64,000 nt of DNA from Salmonella bongori NCTC 12419 (GTDB lineage Bacteria; Pseudomonadota; Gammaproteobacteria; Enterobacterales; Enterobacteriaceae), in assembly GCF_000252995.1 (NCBI RefSeq), contig NC_015761.1, positions 806,001 through 870,000 on the forward strand. The letters run 5' to 3'. Shown here piece by piece: positions 26,326 to 35,995 of this stretch (position 1 is its first letter; each line of letters opens with the position of its first letter). The position numbers were made by a program, and so were the translations under genes. The notes beneath the pieces were generated by a model. The model did no database searches and had not been told where the DNA came from. It saw only the letters and a list, made by a program, of their open reading frames with translations.

Positions 26326-27864
26326 ATGACGCAATTTTACGCGCATAAATGGCTGGCGGCGCTGGGACTGGCCTCATCCATCGCGGCTTTTCCGGCCCTG
26401 GCGGCCAAAGATGTGGTGGTGGCGGTAGGTTCTAATTTCACCACGCTCGATCCGTACGATGCCAACGATACGCTCTCGCAGGCGGTGGCGAAGTCATTTT
26501 ATCAGGGGCTGTTTGGCCTGGATAAAGACATGAAGATAAAAAATGTGCTGGCGGAAGGCTATACCGTTTCTGTTGACGGCCTGACCTATACCATTACGTT
26601 ACGGCAGGGGGTGAAATTTCAGGACGGCGCCGATTTTGATGCGGCGGCAGTGAAAGCGAATCTCGATCGCGCCAGCAATCCGCATAATCACCTCAAGCGT
26701 TATAACCTGTATAAAAATATCGCGAAAACGGATGTTGTCGATCCGGCAACGGTAAAAATTACTTTGAAACAGCCGTTCTCTGCTTTTATTAATATTCTGG
26801 CGCACCCGGCGACAGTGATGATTTCACCGAAGGCGCTGGAAAAATATGGTAAGGATATTGGTTTTCATCCCGTCGGCACCGGGCCTTACCAGCTTGAAAC
26901 CTGGAATCAGACCGATTTTGTAAAAGTGAAGAAATTCCCCGGTTACTGGCAGCAGGGCCTACCTAAGCTGGACTCTATTACCTGGCGTCCGGTCACCGAC
27001 AACAATACCCGCGCGGCGATGCTGCAAACCGGCGAAGCGCAGTTTGCATTCCCCATTCCCTATGAGCAGGCCGCATTACTGGCGAAAAATAAAAACCTCG
27101 AACTGGTCGCCAGCCCGTCCATTATGCAGCGTTATATCAGTATGAACGTGACGCAGAAGCCGTTTGATAATCCTGAGGTGCGTGAGGCGTTGAATTACGC
27201 TATCAATCGTCAGGCGCTGGTCAAAGTTGCCTTTGCCGGGTATGCCACGCCGGCGACGGGGGTAGTGCCGCCGTCGATAGCCTATGCGCAGAGCTATAAG
27301 CCATGGCCTTACGATCCGGCTAAAGCGCGCAAATTATTGAAAGAAGCCGGATATCCAAACGGTTTCAGTACCACGCTGTGGTCGTCTCATAACCATAGCA
27401 CTGCGCAAAAAGTGTTACAGTTTACTCAACAGCAACTGGCGCTGATTGGTATTAAAGCGCGAATAACCGCCATGGATGCCGGACAACGTGCTGCGGAAGT
27501 TGAAGGAAAAGGGCAAGAAGAGAGTGGTGTGCGAATGTTCTATACCGGCTGGTCGGCGTCAACGGGCGAAGCGGATTGGGCGTTATCGCCGCTCTTTGCA
27601 TCGCAAAACTGGCCGCCGACACAGTTTAATACCGCCTTTTACAGCAATCAGCAAGTTGATAGTGATTTGGCGGCGGCGTTAAAGACTCACGATCCGCAGC
27701 AGAAAACACGCTTGTACAAAGATGCGCAGGATATTATCTGGAAAGAGTCGCCCTGGATACCACTGGTAGTAGAAAAATTGGTTTCTGCGCATAGCAAAAA
27801 TTTGACCGGCTTCTGGATTATGCCGGATACCGGTTTCAGCTTTGATGATGCAGATTTGCAATAA
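26326..27864 (+). CDS. gsiB: Glutathione-binding periplasmic protein GsiB
   Basis: Family 5 extracellular solute-binding protein, 512 residues. The signal peptide of about 26 residues (MTQFYAHKWLAALGLASSIA...) ends FPALA before AKDVVV. Typical SBP_bac_5 segments are visible, such as NFTTLDPYDAND, GVKFQDGADFDAAAVKANLD and HPVGTGPYQLETW. It captures glutathione in the periplasm for the GsiC/GsiD channel. It starts 32 nt after gsiA with AGGAGAAC as ribosome site. Confidence 0.95.
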   Translation: MTQFYAHKWLAALGLASSIAAFPALAAKDVVVAVGSNFTTLDPYDANDTLSQAVAKSFYQGLFGLDKDMKIKNVLAEGYTVSVDGLTYTITLRQGVKFQDGADFDAAAVKANLDRASNPHNHLKRYNLYKNIAKTDVVDPATVKITLKQPFSAFINILAHPATVMISPKALEKYGKDIGFHPVGTGPYQLETWNQTDFVKVKKFPGYWQQGLPKLDSITWRPVTDNNTRAAMLQTGEAQFAFPIPYEQAALLAKNKNLELVASPSIMQRYISMNVTQKPFDNPEVREALNYAINRQALVKVAFAGYATPATGVVPPSIAYAQSYKPWPYDPAKARKLLKEAGYPNGFSTTLWSSHNHSTAQKVLQFTQQQLALIGIKARITAMDAGQRAAEVEGKGQEESGVRMFYTGWSASTGEADWALSPLFASQNWPPTQFNTAFYSNQQVDSDLAAALKTHDPQQKTRLYKDAQDIIWKESPWIPLVVEKLVSAHSKNLTGFWIMPDTGFSFDDADLQ

Positions 27865-27869
27865 GTGAC

Positions 27870-27915
27870 GCGATGAGGCTGGATGCGGGGGCGTTGTCCG
27901 CCATCCGGTGAAAGG
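27870..27915. repeat. REP-like sequence between gsiB and gsiC
   Basis: The 59-bp gap contains GGCTGGATGCGGGGGCG and CCGCCATCCGG, resembling REP halves. It may adjust the ratio of binding protein to permease mRNA. Confidence 0.4.
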
Positions 27916-27923
27916 TTTGTGTA

Positions 27924-28844
27924 ATGCTTAACTATATTCTCAAGCGCCTGCTGGGGTTAGTTCCCACGCTGCTGATTGTAGCGGTGTTGGTGTTTTTATT
28001 TGTTCATCTGTTGCCTGGCGACCCGGCGCGGCTGATCGCCGGTCCGGAAGCCGATGCGCAAGTGATCGACCTGGTTCGTCAGCAGCTTGGTCTTGATAGA
28101 CCGCTTTATCTCCAGTTCTGGCATTACATCACCCATGTTTTGCAGGGGGATTTCGGTACGTCGATGGTTTCCCGTCGCCCGGTTTCTGAAGAGATCGCCA
28201 GCCGTTTTCTGCCGACTCTGTGGCTGACAATAACCAGTATGATATGGGCGGTACTGTTTGGCATGGCGCTCGGCATCGTGGCCGCTGTGTGGCGTAATCG
28301 CTGGCCTGACCGGGTTGGTATGACGCTTGCCGTAACTGGTATTTCTTTTCCGGCTTTTGCGCTGGGAATACTGTTAATGCAGATTTTTTCCGTTGAGCTG
28401 GGTTGGCTGCCGACCGTGGGGGCGGATAGCTGGCAACATTATATTTTGCCCTCCCTGACGCTTGGCGCGGCGGTGGCATCTGTGATGGCGCGTTTTACGC
28501 GCTCCTCGTTTGTCGATGTCCTGAGCGAAGACTATATGAGAACCGCGCGGGCGAAAGGCGTAAGTGAAACGTGGGTGGTGTTAAAACATGGCCTGCGCAA
28601 CGCGATGATCCCGGTGGTCACCATGATGGGACTGCAATTTGGCTTTTTGCTCGGAGGATCGATTGTCGTCGAAAAAGTATTTAACTGGCCAGGTCTGGGA
28701 CGATTACTGGTGGACTCTGTCGAAATGCGTGACTATCCCGTGATTCAGGCTGAAGTGTTGCTGTTTTCGCTGGAATTTATTCTTATCAACTTAGTGGTGG
28801 ATGTTCTCTATGCTGCCATTAACCCGGCTATCAGGTATAAGTGA
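27924..28844 (+). CDS. gsiC: Glutathione transport permease GsiC
   Basis: Inner-membrane permease of the oligopeptide-permease type, 306 residues. It has six hydrophobic segments and an N-terminal DppB/OppB-like start (MLNYILKRLLGLVPTLLIV). The EAA loop contacting GsiA is visible as EDYMRTARAKGVSETWVVLK. It forms a heterodimer with GsiD, whose ATG follows 2 nt after its stop. Confidence 0.95.
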   Translation: MLNYILKRLLGLVPTLLIVAVLVFLFVHLLPGDPARLIAGPEADAQVIDLVRQQLGLDRPLYLQFWHYITHVLQGDFGTSMVSRRPVSEEIASRFLPTLWLTITSMIWAVLFGMALGIVAAVWRNRWPDRVGMTLAVTGISFPAFALGILLMQIFSVELGWLPTVGADSWQHYILPSLTLGAAVASVMARFTRSSFVDVLSEDYMRTARAKGVSETWVVLKHGLRNAMIPVVTMMGLQFGFLLGGSIVVEKVFNWPGLGRLLVDSVEMRDYPVIQAEVLLFSLEFILINLVVDVLYAAINPAIRYK

Positions 28845-28846
28845 GG

Positions 28847-29758
28847 ATGCGATTATTAAACTGGCGCCGCCAGGCGATGTTGAATGCCATGCCTGTGGTA
28901 AAACCCGAACAGATACGTACGCCGTGGCGGGAGTTCTGGCGTCGCTTTCGCCGCCAGCATGTGGCGTTGAGCGCCGGAGGATTCGTACTGGCGTTAATTC
29001 TGGTGGCGATTTTCGCGCGTTGGCTGACGCCTTACGATGCGGAAAACTATTTTGATTATGACAGCCTGAATAACGGTCCCTCTTTGCAGCACTGGTTTGG
29101 CGTTGACTCTCTGGGAAGAGATATCTTTAGTCGGGTTCTCGTGGGGGCGCAGATCTCGCTGGCGGCTGGCGTATTTGCGGTACTTATCGGCGCGATAATC
29201 GGCACTGTGTTGGGATTGCTGGCGGGATATTATGAAGGCTGGTGGGATCGTCTCACTATGCGCATTTGCGATGTGTTGTTTGCTTTCCCGGGCATTCTGT
29301 TGGCGATTGCCGTCGTCGCGGTGCTGGGCAGTGGTATCGCCAATGTAATCGTGGCGGTGGCGATTTTTTCTATTCCGGCGTTTGCCCGTCTGGTGCGCGG
29401 AAATACCCTGGTCTTAAAACAGCAGACCTTTATTGAGTCTGCGCGCAGTATCGGCGCCAGTGACGTGACGATTTTGTTTAGCCATATCTTGCCGGGGACG
29501 GTTTCGTCAATCGTCGTTTACTTTACGATGCGTATCGGTACATCGATCATTTCCGCCGCCAGTCTGTCGTTTCTCGGATTAGGCGCGCAGCCACCGACGC
29601 CGGAGTGGGGAGCGATGCTCAATGAGGCGCGGGCGGATATGGTCATCGCACCACACGTCGCGCTATTCCCGGCGGTAGCGATTTTCCTGACGGTGCTGGC
29701 ATTTAACCTGTTAGGCGACGGGCTACGCGATGCGCTGGACCCGAAGGTTAAAGGGTAA
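28847..29758 (+). CDS. gsiD: Glutathione transport permease GsiD
   Basis: DppC/OppC-type permease, 303 residues from MRLLNWRRQAM, as in E. coli. The EAA loop is FIESARSIGASDVTILF. The preceding frame extends two codons further, but the ATG at 28847, with GTGAGG upstream, matches the family. Last gene of the gsi operon, convergent with rimO. Confidence 0.95.
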   Translation: MRLLNWRRQAMLNAMPVVKPEQIRTPWREFWRRFRRQHVALSAGGFVLALILVAIFARWLTPYDAENYFDYDSLNNGPSLQHWFGVDSLGRDIFSRVLVGAQISLAAGVFAVLIGAIIGTVLGLLAGYYEGWWDRLTMRICDVLFAFPGILLAIAVVAVLGSGIANVIVAVAIFSIPAFARLVRGNTLVLKQQTFIESARSIGASDVTILFSHILPGTVSSIVVYFTMRIGTSIISAASLSFLGLGAQPPTPEWGAMLNEARADMVIAPHVALFPAVAIFLTVLAFNLLGDGLRDALDPKVKG

Positions 29759-29815
29759 GATTTAGCGGTACTGCCCCGTGACGCTAATGACCACCAGGCC
29801 TGAAGTGGGCAGGAA

Positions 29816-29852
29816 CGTAGGCTGGATAAGGCATTCATACCGCCACCGGGCA
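29816..29852. repeat. REP-like element between gsiD and rimO
   Basis: GTAGGCTGGATAAGGC...CCGCCACCGGGC resembles a REP unit and lies between convergent genes. Confidence 0.5.
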
Positions 29853-29874
29853 TGAATGCCAGAGGGAGAATGGG

Positions 29875-31200
29875 TTAAACCCGGCTTCCCCACAAATCAT
29901 ATTCGTCGGCGTTTTCTACCTTCACGCGTACGATGTCGCCAGGTTTGACGTTGGTTTCGCCGTTCAGATAGACCGCGCCGTCAATTTCTGGCGCATCCGC
30001 CATGCTGCGCCCAATAGCGCCTTCTTCATCAACCTCATCGACGATCACCAGAATTTCACGACCTACTTTTTCCTGCAAACGTTCAGCGGAGATCTGCTGT
30101 TGCAGTTGCATAAAACGATTCCAGCGCTCTTCTTTCACCGCTTCCGGCACCTGATCCGGGAGATCGTTCGCGCCTGCGCCTTCTACCGGGCTGTACTTGA
30201 AGCAGCCCACACGATCAAGACGCGCCTCTTTCAGGAAGTCGAGCAGCATCTGGAAATCGTCTTCCGTTTCACCGGGGAAGCCGACAATGAAGGTGGAGCG
30301 GAGCGTTAGCTCCGGGCAGATTGCGCGCCACTGCTTAATACGCGCCAACTGGCGGTCAACGGAGCCTGGACGTTTCATTAATTTAAGAATTCGCGGGCTG
30401 GCATGTTGCAGCGGAATGTCCAGATAGGGCAGGATTTTGCCTTCCGCCATTAGCGGGATCACATCATCAACGTGCGGGTAGGGGTAAACGTAATGCAGAC
30501 GCGTCCAGACGCCCAGTTTTGATAACTGTTCGCACAGGCTTACCATACTGGTTTTCACCGGCTCGCCGTTGTGGAAACCGGTGCGATGCTTCACATCCAC
30601 GCCGTAGGCGGAGGTGTCCTGTGAGATCACCAGAATCTCTTTGACTCCGGCGTCAACCAGACGTTTTGCTTCGCTTAACACATCGCCAATCGGACGGCTG
30701 ACCAAATCTCCGCGCATCGACGGAATGATGCAGAATGTGCAACGGTGATTACAGCCCTCGGAAATTTTCAGATACGCATAATGGCGCGGCGTTAGCTTTA
30801 CGCCCTGTTCCGGTACGAGACTTAAAAATGGATTGTGCTTCGGTTTTGGCACGTAATGATGCACGTGCTGCAGAACCTGCTCATAGCTATGCGGCCCGGT
30901 GATCTCCAGAACTTTCGGATGCACTTCACGGATCTGATCTTCTTTTGCGCCCAGGCAGCCGGTGACGATCACCTTACCGTTTTCATTCAGCGCTTCGCCA
31001 ATGGCTTCCAGTGATTCCTGTACCGCACTGTCAATAAAACCGCAGGTATTGACAATAACCATATCCGCATCGTCATAACGTGGTACAACGTCATAGCCTT
31101 CGGTGCGCAGTTCAGTCAGGATACGTTCCGAATCAACGAGATTTTTCGGACAGCCCAGGGAAACGAAGCCGATCTTCGGCTGGTGGGTTACATTACTCAT
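29875..31200 (-). CDS. rimO: Ribosomal protein S12 methylthiotransferase RimO
   Basis: Radical SAM methylthiotransferase that modifies the conserved Asp of ribosomal protein S12. 441 residues, as in E. coli. The N-terminal cluster cysteines are Cys17 (SLGCPKN), Cys53 (NTCGF) and Cys82 (TGCLG). The radical SAM CX3CX2C is Cys150-Cys154-Cys157 (GCNHRCTFC). A C-terminal TRAM domain binds the target. It is transcribed alone, convergent with gsi and divergent from bssR. Confidence 0.96.
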   Translation of the reverse strand: MSNVTHQPKIGFVSLGCPKNLVDSERILTELRTEGYDVVPRYDDADMVIVNTCGFIDSAVQESLEAIGEALNENGKVIVTGCLGAKEDQIREVHPKVLEITGPHSYEQVLQHVHHYVPKPKHNPFLSLVPEQGVKLTPRHYAYLKISEGCNHRCTFCIIPSMRGDLVSRPIGDVLSEAKRLVDAGVKEILVISQDTSAYGVDVKHRTGFHNGEPVKTSMVSLCEQLSKLGVWTRLHYVYPYPHVDDVIPLMAEGKILPYLDIPLQHASPRILKLMKRPGSVDRQLARIKQWRAICPELTLRSTFIVGFPGETEDDFQMLLDFLKEARLDRVGCFKYSPVEGAGANDLPDQVPEAVKEERWNRFMQLQQQISAERLQEKVGREILVIVDEVDEEGAIGRSMADAPEIDGAVYLNGETNVKPGDIVRVKVENADEYDLWGSRV

Positions 31201-31429
31201 AGCTTAAAAAGTGTTCATTTATTGGAGTGGTCAGGGCAGGGATTCTACAGATATCCGGACAAAAATTGTATCGCAATCTCATTGGCAGCAGCGGCATACG
31301 CCACTGCCGTTATTAACGAAGGGTGAAAAAGGGTAATTCTAAGAAAATTCTTGATCTCAGACACCCATTTGTCTAAAAAACGACCATACTATTATGTTGA
31401 ACCCTGGTAGAAAAGAGGAGGAAAAAGGT

Positions 31430-31813
31430 ATGGTCGTTGACAGACTGAGAACCGATCTTCTCAACAAGCTGATAAACGCGCGTATCGATCTGGCCGCTTA
31501 TCTGCAACTGCGAAAAGCGAAGGGGTATATGTCAGTCAGCGAAAGTGACACTCTGCGTGATAATTTTTTTGAACTGAACCGCGAACTCCACGATCAATCT
31601 CTACGGCAGAGACTGCATCTTGATCAGGAAGAGTGGAATGCGCTGCGCCGCGCTGAAGGTGCGCTCGCTGCCGCCGCGGTGTGTTTAATGAGCGGACACC
31701 ATGATTGTCCGGCCTTTATTGCCGTCAACGCAGATAAACTTGAAAACTGTCTGACAACTTTGACACTGAGCATTCAGAGTCTGAAAGCACATTCACCCCT
31801 TATACAGGTCTGA
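31430..31813 (+). CDS. bssR: Biofilm regulator BssR (YliH)
   Basis: 127-residue cytosolic protein matching E. coli BssR along its length, including LAAYLQLRKAKGYMSVSESDTLRDN and ELHDQSLR. Start MVVDRLRTDLL follows GAGGAGG; the frame twelve codons longer is not supported. BssR influences biofilm formation and indole/AI-2 uptake genes in E. coli; its biochemical activity is unknown. A strong terminator follows. Confidence 0.9.
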   Translation: MVVDRLRTDLLNKLINARIDLAAYLQLRKAKGYMSVSESDTLRDNFFELNRELHDQSLRQRLHLDQEEWNALRRAEGALAAAAVCLMSGHHDCPAFIAVNADKLENCLTTLTLSIQSLKAHSPLIQV

Positions 31814-31816
31814 ACA

Positions 31817-31840
31817 CCGGGGGAGGCGACTCCCCCTTTT
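31817..31840 (+). terminator. Rho-independent terminator of bssR
   Basis: GGGGGAG, loop GCGA, CTCCCCC and TTTT, starting 5 nt after the bssR stop. Confidence 0.9.
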
Positions 31841-31930
31841 ACCGGACCGCGTGGCTTAATGTTTTGTAAAAATAAACCGACCTCCTCTGATGCTGGCTAC
31901 GCTTTAACGCAGGGTCCTGAAGGAGGCGGT

Positions 31931-33052
31931 ATGCGTCGAATACTTCTCGCGATAGTTTCATTATCCCTTTTCTCTTCGTGGTCTAATGCGGAGCTTGCGC
32001 CGGTGAATGTTGAGGTACTGCAAACCCGACTTGATCATCCGTGGTCGCTGGCTTTTTTGCCCGATAACCGTGGAATGCTGATTACCCTGAAAGGGGGGCA
32101 ACTACGTCACTGGCAGGCTGGACAGGGCCTTTCCGATCCGCTGGCTGGCGTACCGAACGTGTGGGCTAGTGGGCAGGGAGGTTTACTGGACGTCGTGCTG
32201 GCACCTGACTTTGCCCAGTCGCGCCGCGTCTGGCTGAGCTATACCGAAGTCGACAGCGAGGGAAAAGCCGGCACGGCAGTCGGCTTTGGGCGGCTGAGCG
32301 ATGATCTCCGGCGTCTGGAGCATTTCCGTACCGTGTTTCGCCAGATGCCGAAACTCTCCACTGGCAACCATTTCGGCGGACGTATGGCATTCGACGCGAA
32401 CGGAGATCTTTTTATTGCCCTGGGTGAAAATAACCAACGCTCTACTGCACAGGATTTGGATAAGTTACAGGGCAAGCTGGTACGGTTGACCGGGCAAGGC
32501 GAAATCCCGCCGGATAATCCATTTGTTCATCAGGCGGGGGCGCGTGCGGAAATCTGGGCTTACGGTATTCGTAATCCACAGGGACTGGCAATCAATCCCT
32601 GGAGCGGTGCGTTATGGCTGCATGAACACGGTCCGCGCGGCGGCGACGAAATTAATATTCCGGAAAAAGGCAAAAATTACGGCTGGCCGCTGGCCACATG
32701 GGGCGTCAATTATAGCGGTTTGAAAGTGCCGGAAGCCAAAGGCGAAATTGTCGAGGGGACTGAGCAACCGGTTTACTACTGGAAGGATTCTCCCGCGATA
32801 AGCGGGATGGCTTTTTATACCAGTGATGTTTTTGCACCGTGGCGGCACACACTGTTTATCGGCGCGCTAAAAGATAAAGAGGTCATTGTGATGCGCGTCG
32901 ATGGCAATACGGTGACGGAAGAAGGCCGTCTTCTGGGCGACAGAAAACAGCGCATCCGTGATGTGCGTGTCGGACCTGACGGCTACTTATATGTATTGAC
33001 CGATGAGTCCGACGGGCAGTTACTCAAGGTCAGTCCTGCAGCCACGCGTTAG
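31931..33052 (+). CDS. yliI: PQQ-dependent aldose sugar dehydrogenase YliI (Asd)
   Basis: Soluble periplasmic quinoprotein of the sGDH family, 373 residues. Start MRRILLAIVSLS has AGGAGG upstream and gives a signal peptide of about 20 residues ending SNA. Family motifs are DHPWSLAFLPD, GQGGLLDVVLAPDF, NHFGGRMAFD, EIWAYGIRNPQGLA and HGPRGGDEIN, which hold the PQQ and calcium ligands. Enterobacteria that do not make PQQ depend on external cofactor. Its last 4 nt overlap the convergent gstB. Confidence 0.92.
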   Translation: MRRILLAIVSLSLFSSWSNAELAPVNVEVLQTRLDHPWSLAFLPDNRGMLITLKGGQLRHWQAGQGLSDPLAGVPNVWASGQGGLLDVVLAPDFAQSRRVWLSYTEVDSEGKAGTAVGFGRLSDDLRRLEHFRTVFRQMPKLSTGNHFGGRMAFDANGDLFIALGENNQRSTAQDLDKLQGKLVRLTGQGEIPPDNPFVHQAGARAEIWAYGIRNPQGLAINPWSGALWLHEHGPRGGDEINIPEKGKNYGWPLATWGVNYSGLKVPEAKGEIVEGTEQPVYYWKDSPAISGMAFYTSDVFAPWRHTLFIGALKDKEVIVMRVDGNTVTEEGRLLGDRKQRIRDVRVGPDGYLYVLTDESDGQLLKVSPAATR

Positions 33053-33675
33053 GTCACCGGGATCATCACCACTTTGCGAAAAGCAGGGCGCTCGGTGAGC
33101 TGTTGATACCAGCGCTCCAGATTCGGGCGTGGCGTCCATTTCAGACCCACGTTCAACAGGTTATAGACGAAAGGCGCAATAGCGATATCGCCAGTGCCGA
33201 AATTCTCCCCCGAGAACCATGGCTGCCGGGCCAGAGCCTCATCAAGAAGCGCAAACAGGCTATCGCACTTTTCGATACCCGCCTCAATTGCCGCCCGATC
33301 GCGTTTTTCCGGCGGGGTTCTGACTAATCCCATCAGGATGACACGGTGCGCCGGGCTTAACGTTTGGTTTGCCCAGTCCATCCATTTTTCGCCTTCCGCA
33401 CGGCGCGCCGGACTATCGACCCATAACCGATTTTGGCCGTATTGCGCCGCCAGATAACGGACAATGGTATTCGATTCCCACAATAACAGGTTGGTTTCAT
33501 CATCTTTAAGTAGCGGTACCAGGCCATTGGGATTCATTGCCAGATAGTCGGCATCCTGATTAACCCCGAACTTCCCGCCTGCCAGAATTTGATCATATGG
33601 CAGTTCAAGCTCCTCAAGCGTCCACAACACTTTTTTAACGTTAGTCGAGTTGTTCCGGCCCCACAGCGTAATCAT
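33049..33675 (-). CDS. gstB: Glutathione S-transferase GstB (YliJ)
   Basis: 208-residue cytosolic GST with the thioredoxin-like N-domain (MITLWGRNNSTNVKKVLWTL, G-site) and the cis-Pro/ESNTI segment (LLWESNTIVRYLAAQYG). The alpha-helical C-domain includes DIAIAPFVY. Same length as E. coli GstB, which acts on halogenated compounds such as bromoacetate. The 3' end overlaps yliI by 4 nt. Confidence 0.92.
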   Translation of the reverse strand: MITLWGRNNSTNVKKVLWTLEELELPYDQILAGGKFGVNQDADYLAMNPNGLVPLLKDDETNLLLWESNTIVRYLAAQYGQNRLWVDSPARRAEGEKWMDWANQTLSPAHRVILMGLVRTPPEKRDRAAIEAGIEKCDSLFALLDEALARQPWFSGENFGTGDIAIAPFVYNLLNVGLKWTPRPNLERWYQQLTERPAFRKVVMIPVT

Positions 33676-33918
33676 ATTGACCCCTTATGTTTTATCAGGA
33701 TGATGACAGTCATCGGCCTACCGTGAGATAAACCTAACATTTACACAATGGCCTGTAAAAAAATCGTTATGAAGGAAGCGTAACGGGATGTTATTGCATA
33801 AACTTTAAAAACTTTACCAAGTTACGGTTTCTTTAACGTCGTGAGTGCGCTATTACTCACCGCACTTATTACACGGTGGTGTGACGTGTGTTTTTGGAAT
33901 GGATACTCGGGTGGTACT

Positions 33919-35121
33919 ATGACGCAATACGCTTCTTCCCTTCGTAGCCTCGCTGCAGGTTCGCTTCTCTTATTCCTTTTCGCGTCGCCTGTAAAGGCGG
34001 AGGAGCAAACGATCGCGCCGCCGGGCGTTGACGCGCGTGCCTGGATCTTAATGGATTACGCCAGTGGTAAAGTGCTGGCGGAAGGCAACGCCGATGAAAA
34101 ACTCGATCCTGCTAGCTTGACAAAAATTATGACCAGCTACGTTGTCGGTCAGGCGTTAAAGGCGGGGAAAATCAAGCTGACCGATATGGTAACGGTCGGT
34201 AAAGATGCCTGGGCGACAGGGAATCCGGCGCTACGAGGTTCGTCAGTGATGTTTCTGAAGCCTGGCGATCAGGTGTCGGTGGCGGACCTTAATAAAGGCA
34301 TCATCATTCAGTCAGGTAATGATGCCTGTATTGCGCTTGCCGATTATGTCGCCGGAAGCAAGGAGTCCTTTATCGGTCTGATGAACGCCTATGCGAAACG
34401 ACTGGGGTTAACGAATACAACCTTCCAGACGGTACACGGCCTTGATGCGCCAGGGCAGTTTAGTACCGCGCGTGATATGGCGCTGCTTGGCAAGGCTTTG
34501 ATCCACGATGTGCCTGACGAGTATGCCATTCATAAAGAGAAAGAGTTTACTTTTAATAATATTCGTCAGCCAAACCGTAACCGACTGTTGTGGAGCACGA
34601 ATCTGCATGTCGACGGCATGAAAACGGGAACGACGGCAGGGGCCGGGTATAACCTTGTCGCGTCCGCCACCCAGGGCGATATGCGCCTGATCTCGGTCGT
34701 GCTGGGGGCGAAAACGGACCGTATTCGTTTTAATGAGTCAGAAAAACTGCTGACCTGGGGTTTCCGCTTCTTTGAAACGGTTACGCCGATTAAACCAGAC
34801 GCGACGTTCGTGACGCAACGGGTCTGGTTTGGCGATAAACGTGAGGTCAATTTGGGGGCGGGCGATGCGGGGTCTGTGACGATTCCGCGTGGGCAGCTTA
34901 AAAACCTCAAGGCCAGCTTTACGTTGAACGAACCACAGCTCACGGCGCCGTTGAAGAAAGGGCAGGTTGTCGGCACTATCGACTTCCAGCTTAACGGGAA
35001 ATCCATTGAACAGCGCCCGTTACTGGTGATGGAAAATGTCGATGAAGGCGGATTTTTCAGCCGGATGTGGGATTTTGTATTGATGAAGTTCCATCAGTGG
35101 TTTGGTAGCTGGTTCTCATAA
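33919..35121 (+). CDS. dacC: D-alanyl-D-alanine carboxypeptidase DacC (PBP6)
   Basis: Penicillin-binding protein 6, 400 residues, as in E. coli. Signal peptide of about 27 residues (ending PVKA). The acyl-enzyme Ser66 is in SLTK (SxxK), with SGN (IIQSGNDAC) and KTG (MKTGTTAG) motifs. The C-terminal all-beta domain is followed by an amphipathic anchor (WDFVLMKFHQWFGSWF) that holds it to the inner membrane surface. The ATG at 33919 is used, not the 26-codon longer frame. Confidence 0.96.
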   Translation: MTQYASSLRSLAAGSLLLFLFASPVKAEEQTIAPPGVDARAWILMDYASGKVLAEGNADEKLDPASLTKIMTSYVVGQALKAGKIKLTDMVTVGKDAWATGNPALRGSSVMFLKPGDQVSVADLNKGIIIQSGNDACIALADYVAGSKESFIGLMNAYAKRLGLTNTTFQTVHGLDAPGQFSTARDMALLGKALIHDVPDEYAIHKEKEFTFNNIRQPNRNRLLWSTNLHVDGMKTGTTAGAGYNLVASATQGDMRLISVVLGAKTDRIRFNESEKLLTWGFRFFETVTPIKPDATFVTQRVWFGDKREVNLGAGDAGSVTIPRGQLKNLKASFTLNEPQLTAPLKKGQVVGTIDFQLNGKSIEQRPLLVMENVDEGGFFSRMWDFVLMKFHQWFGSWFS

Positions 35122-35129
35122 GATAATCT

Positions 35130-35160
35130 GATTGCCGGGTGAGCGGTTCATCCGGCAACC
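35130..35160. repeat. REP-like hairpin between dacC and deoR
   Basis: TTGCCGGGTGA...TCATCCGGCAA forms a near-perfect stem. It sits between the convergent ends of dacC and deoR and may serve as terminator. Confidence 0.5.
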
Positions 35161-35165
35161 TGCGG

Positions 35166-35924
35166 TTAATACATCAGAGTGATGTGCTGCGCTTTAGCGT
35201 AGGCCACAAAGGCATCATCGGGGCGGCGGTCGCTGATAATCGTATCAAAGCGTGATAATTCCCCCATCCGCGCCGGGCGTACCTTGCCAAATTTACTGTG
35301 ATCCACCACCAGTACATGGCGCTGTGCCATCGTCATTGCCCAATGTTTTACCGGCAGTTCTTCCAGATTAAAGCAGGTCGCGCCCTTACTGGTGTGAACG
35401 CCGGCGGCGGAATAAAACGCAATATCCGGGCAAATATTGTTTAACGTTTCATGGAAATCAAGTGGTTTAAAAATCGCGTTGCTGGCGTGAAACTCCCCGC
35501 CGCTGAGGATAGCACGGCAATGAGGTTTTTCCTGCAGCGCCAGAAAGGTATTAAGCGAATAGCATACCGCCGTAAAGGGAAGGTCATCATCAATGGCTTC
35601 AATAATCCAGGGGGTGGTGGTACCACAATCGATAAATATCGTCTGATGCGCCTGTATCAGGCCTGCGGCCAGCTGCGCGGCGCGGCGTTTTTCTTCTACC
35701 AGACGGGATTTTTGATCGCTTAACAGATAATGACTGGCGCTGCGGGGTTCCAGTACGATATAGCCACCCAACAACACGACGGGCGCACTTTTATGGTTTA
35801 GATCGCGACGGATGGTCATTTCAGAGACGCCCAACAGGGTCGCGGCTTCTTTAAGGTGGAGTTTATCGCTGCGTTTTAAGGCCTGCAGCAATTGACCAAT
35901 CCGCTCGTCGCGTCGCGTTTCCAT
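35166..35924 (-). CDS. deoR: Deoxyribose operon repressor DeoR
   Basis: 252-residue founder of the DeoR family. The N-terminal helix-turn-helix is HLKEAATLLGVSEMTIRRDL (about 22-41), and the sugar-phosphate-binding domain with the IFIDCGTTT loop follows. It represses deoCABD and nupG, with deoxyribose 5-phosphate as inducer. Same length as E. coli DeoR; single gene. Confidence 0.95.
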   Translation of the reverse strand: METRRDERIGQLLQALKRSDKLHLKEAATLLGVSEMTIRRDLNHKSAPVVLLGGYIVLEPRSASHYLLSDQKSRLVEEKRRAAQLAAGLIQAHQTIFIDCGTTTPWIIEAIDDDLPFTAVCYSLNTFLALQEKPHCRAILSGGEFHASNAIFKPLDFHETLNNICPDIAFYSAAGVHTSKGATCFNLEELPVKHWAMTMAQRHVLVVDHSKFGKVRPARMGELSRFDTIISDRRPDDAFVAYAKAQHITLMY

Positions 35925-35995
35925 AATTCTCCTGAAGAGTCAAATAAGCGCCCCGTACCATACAGAGCGTTTAATATTACTCTTTTTTTTGCCGT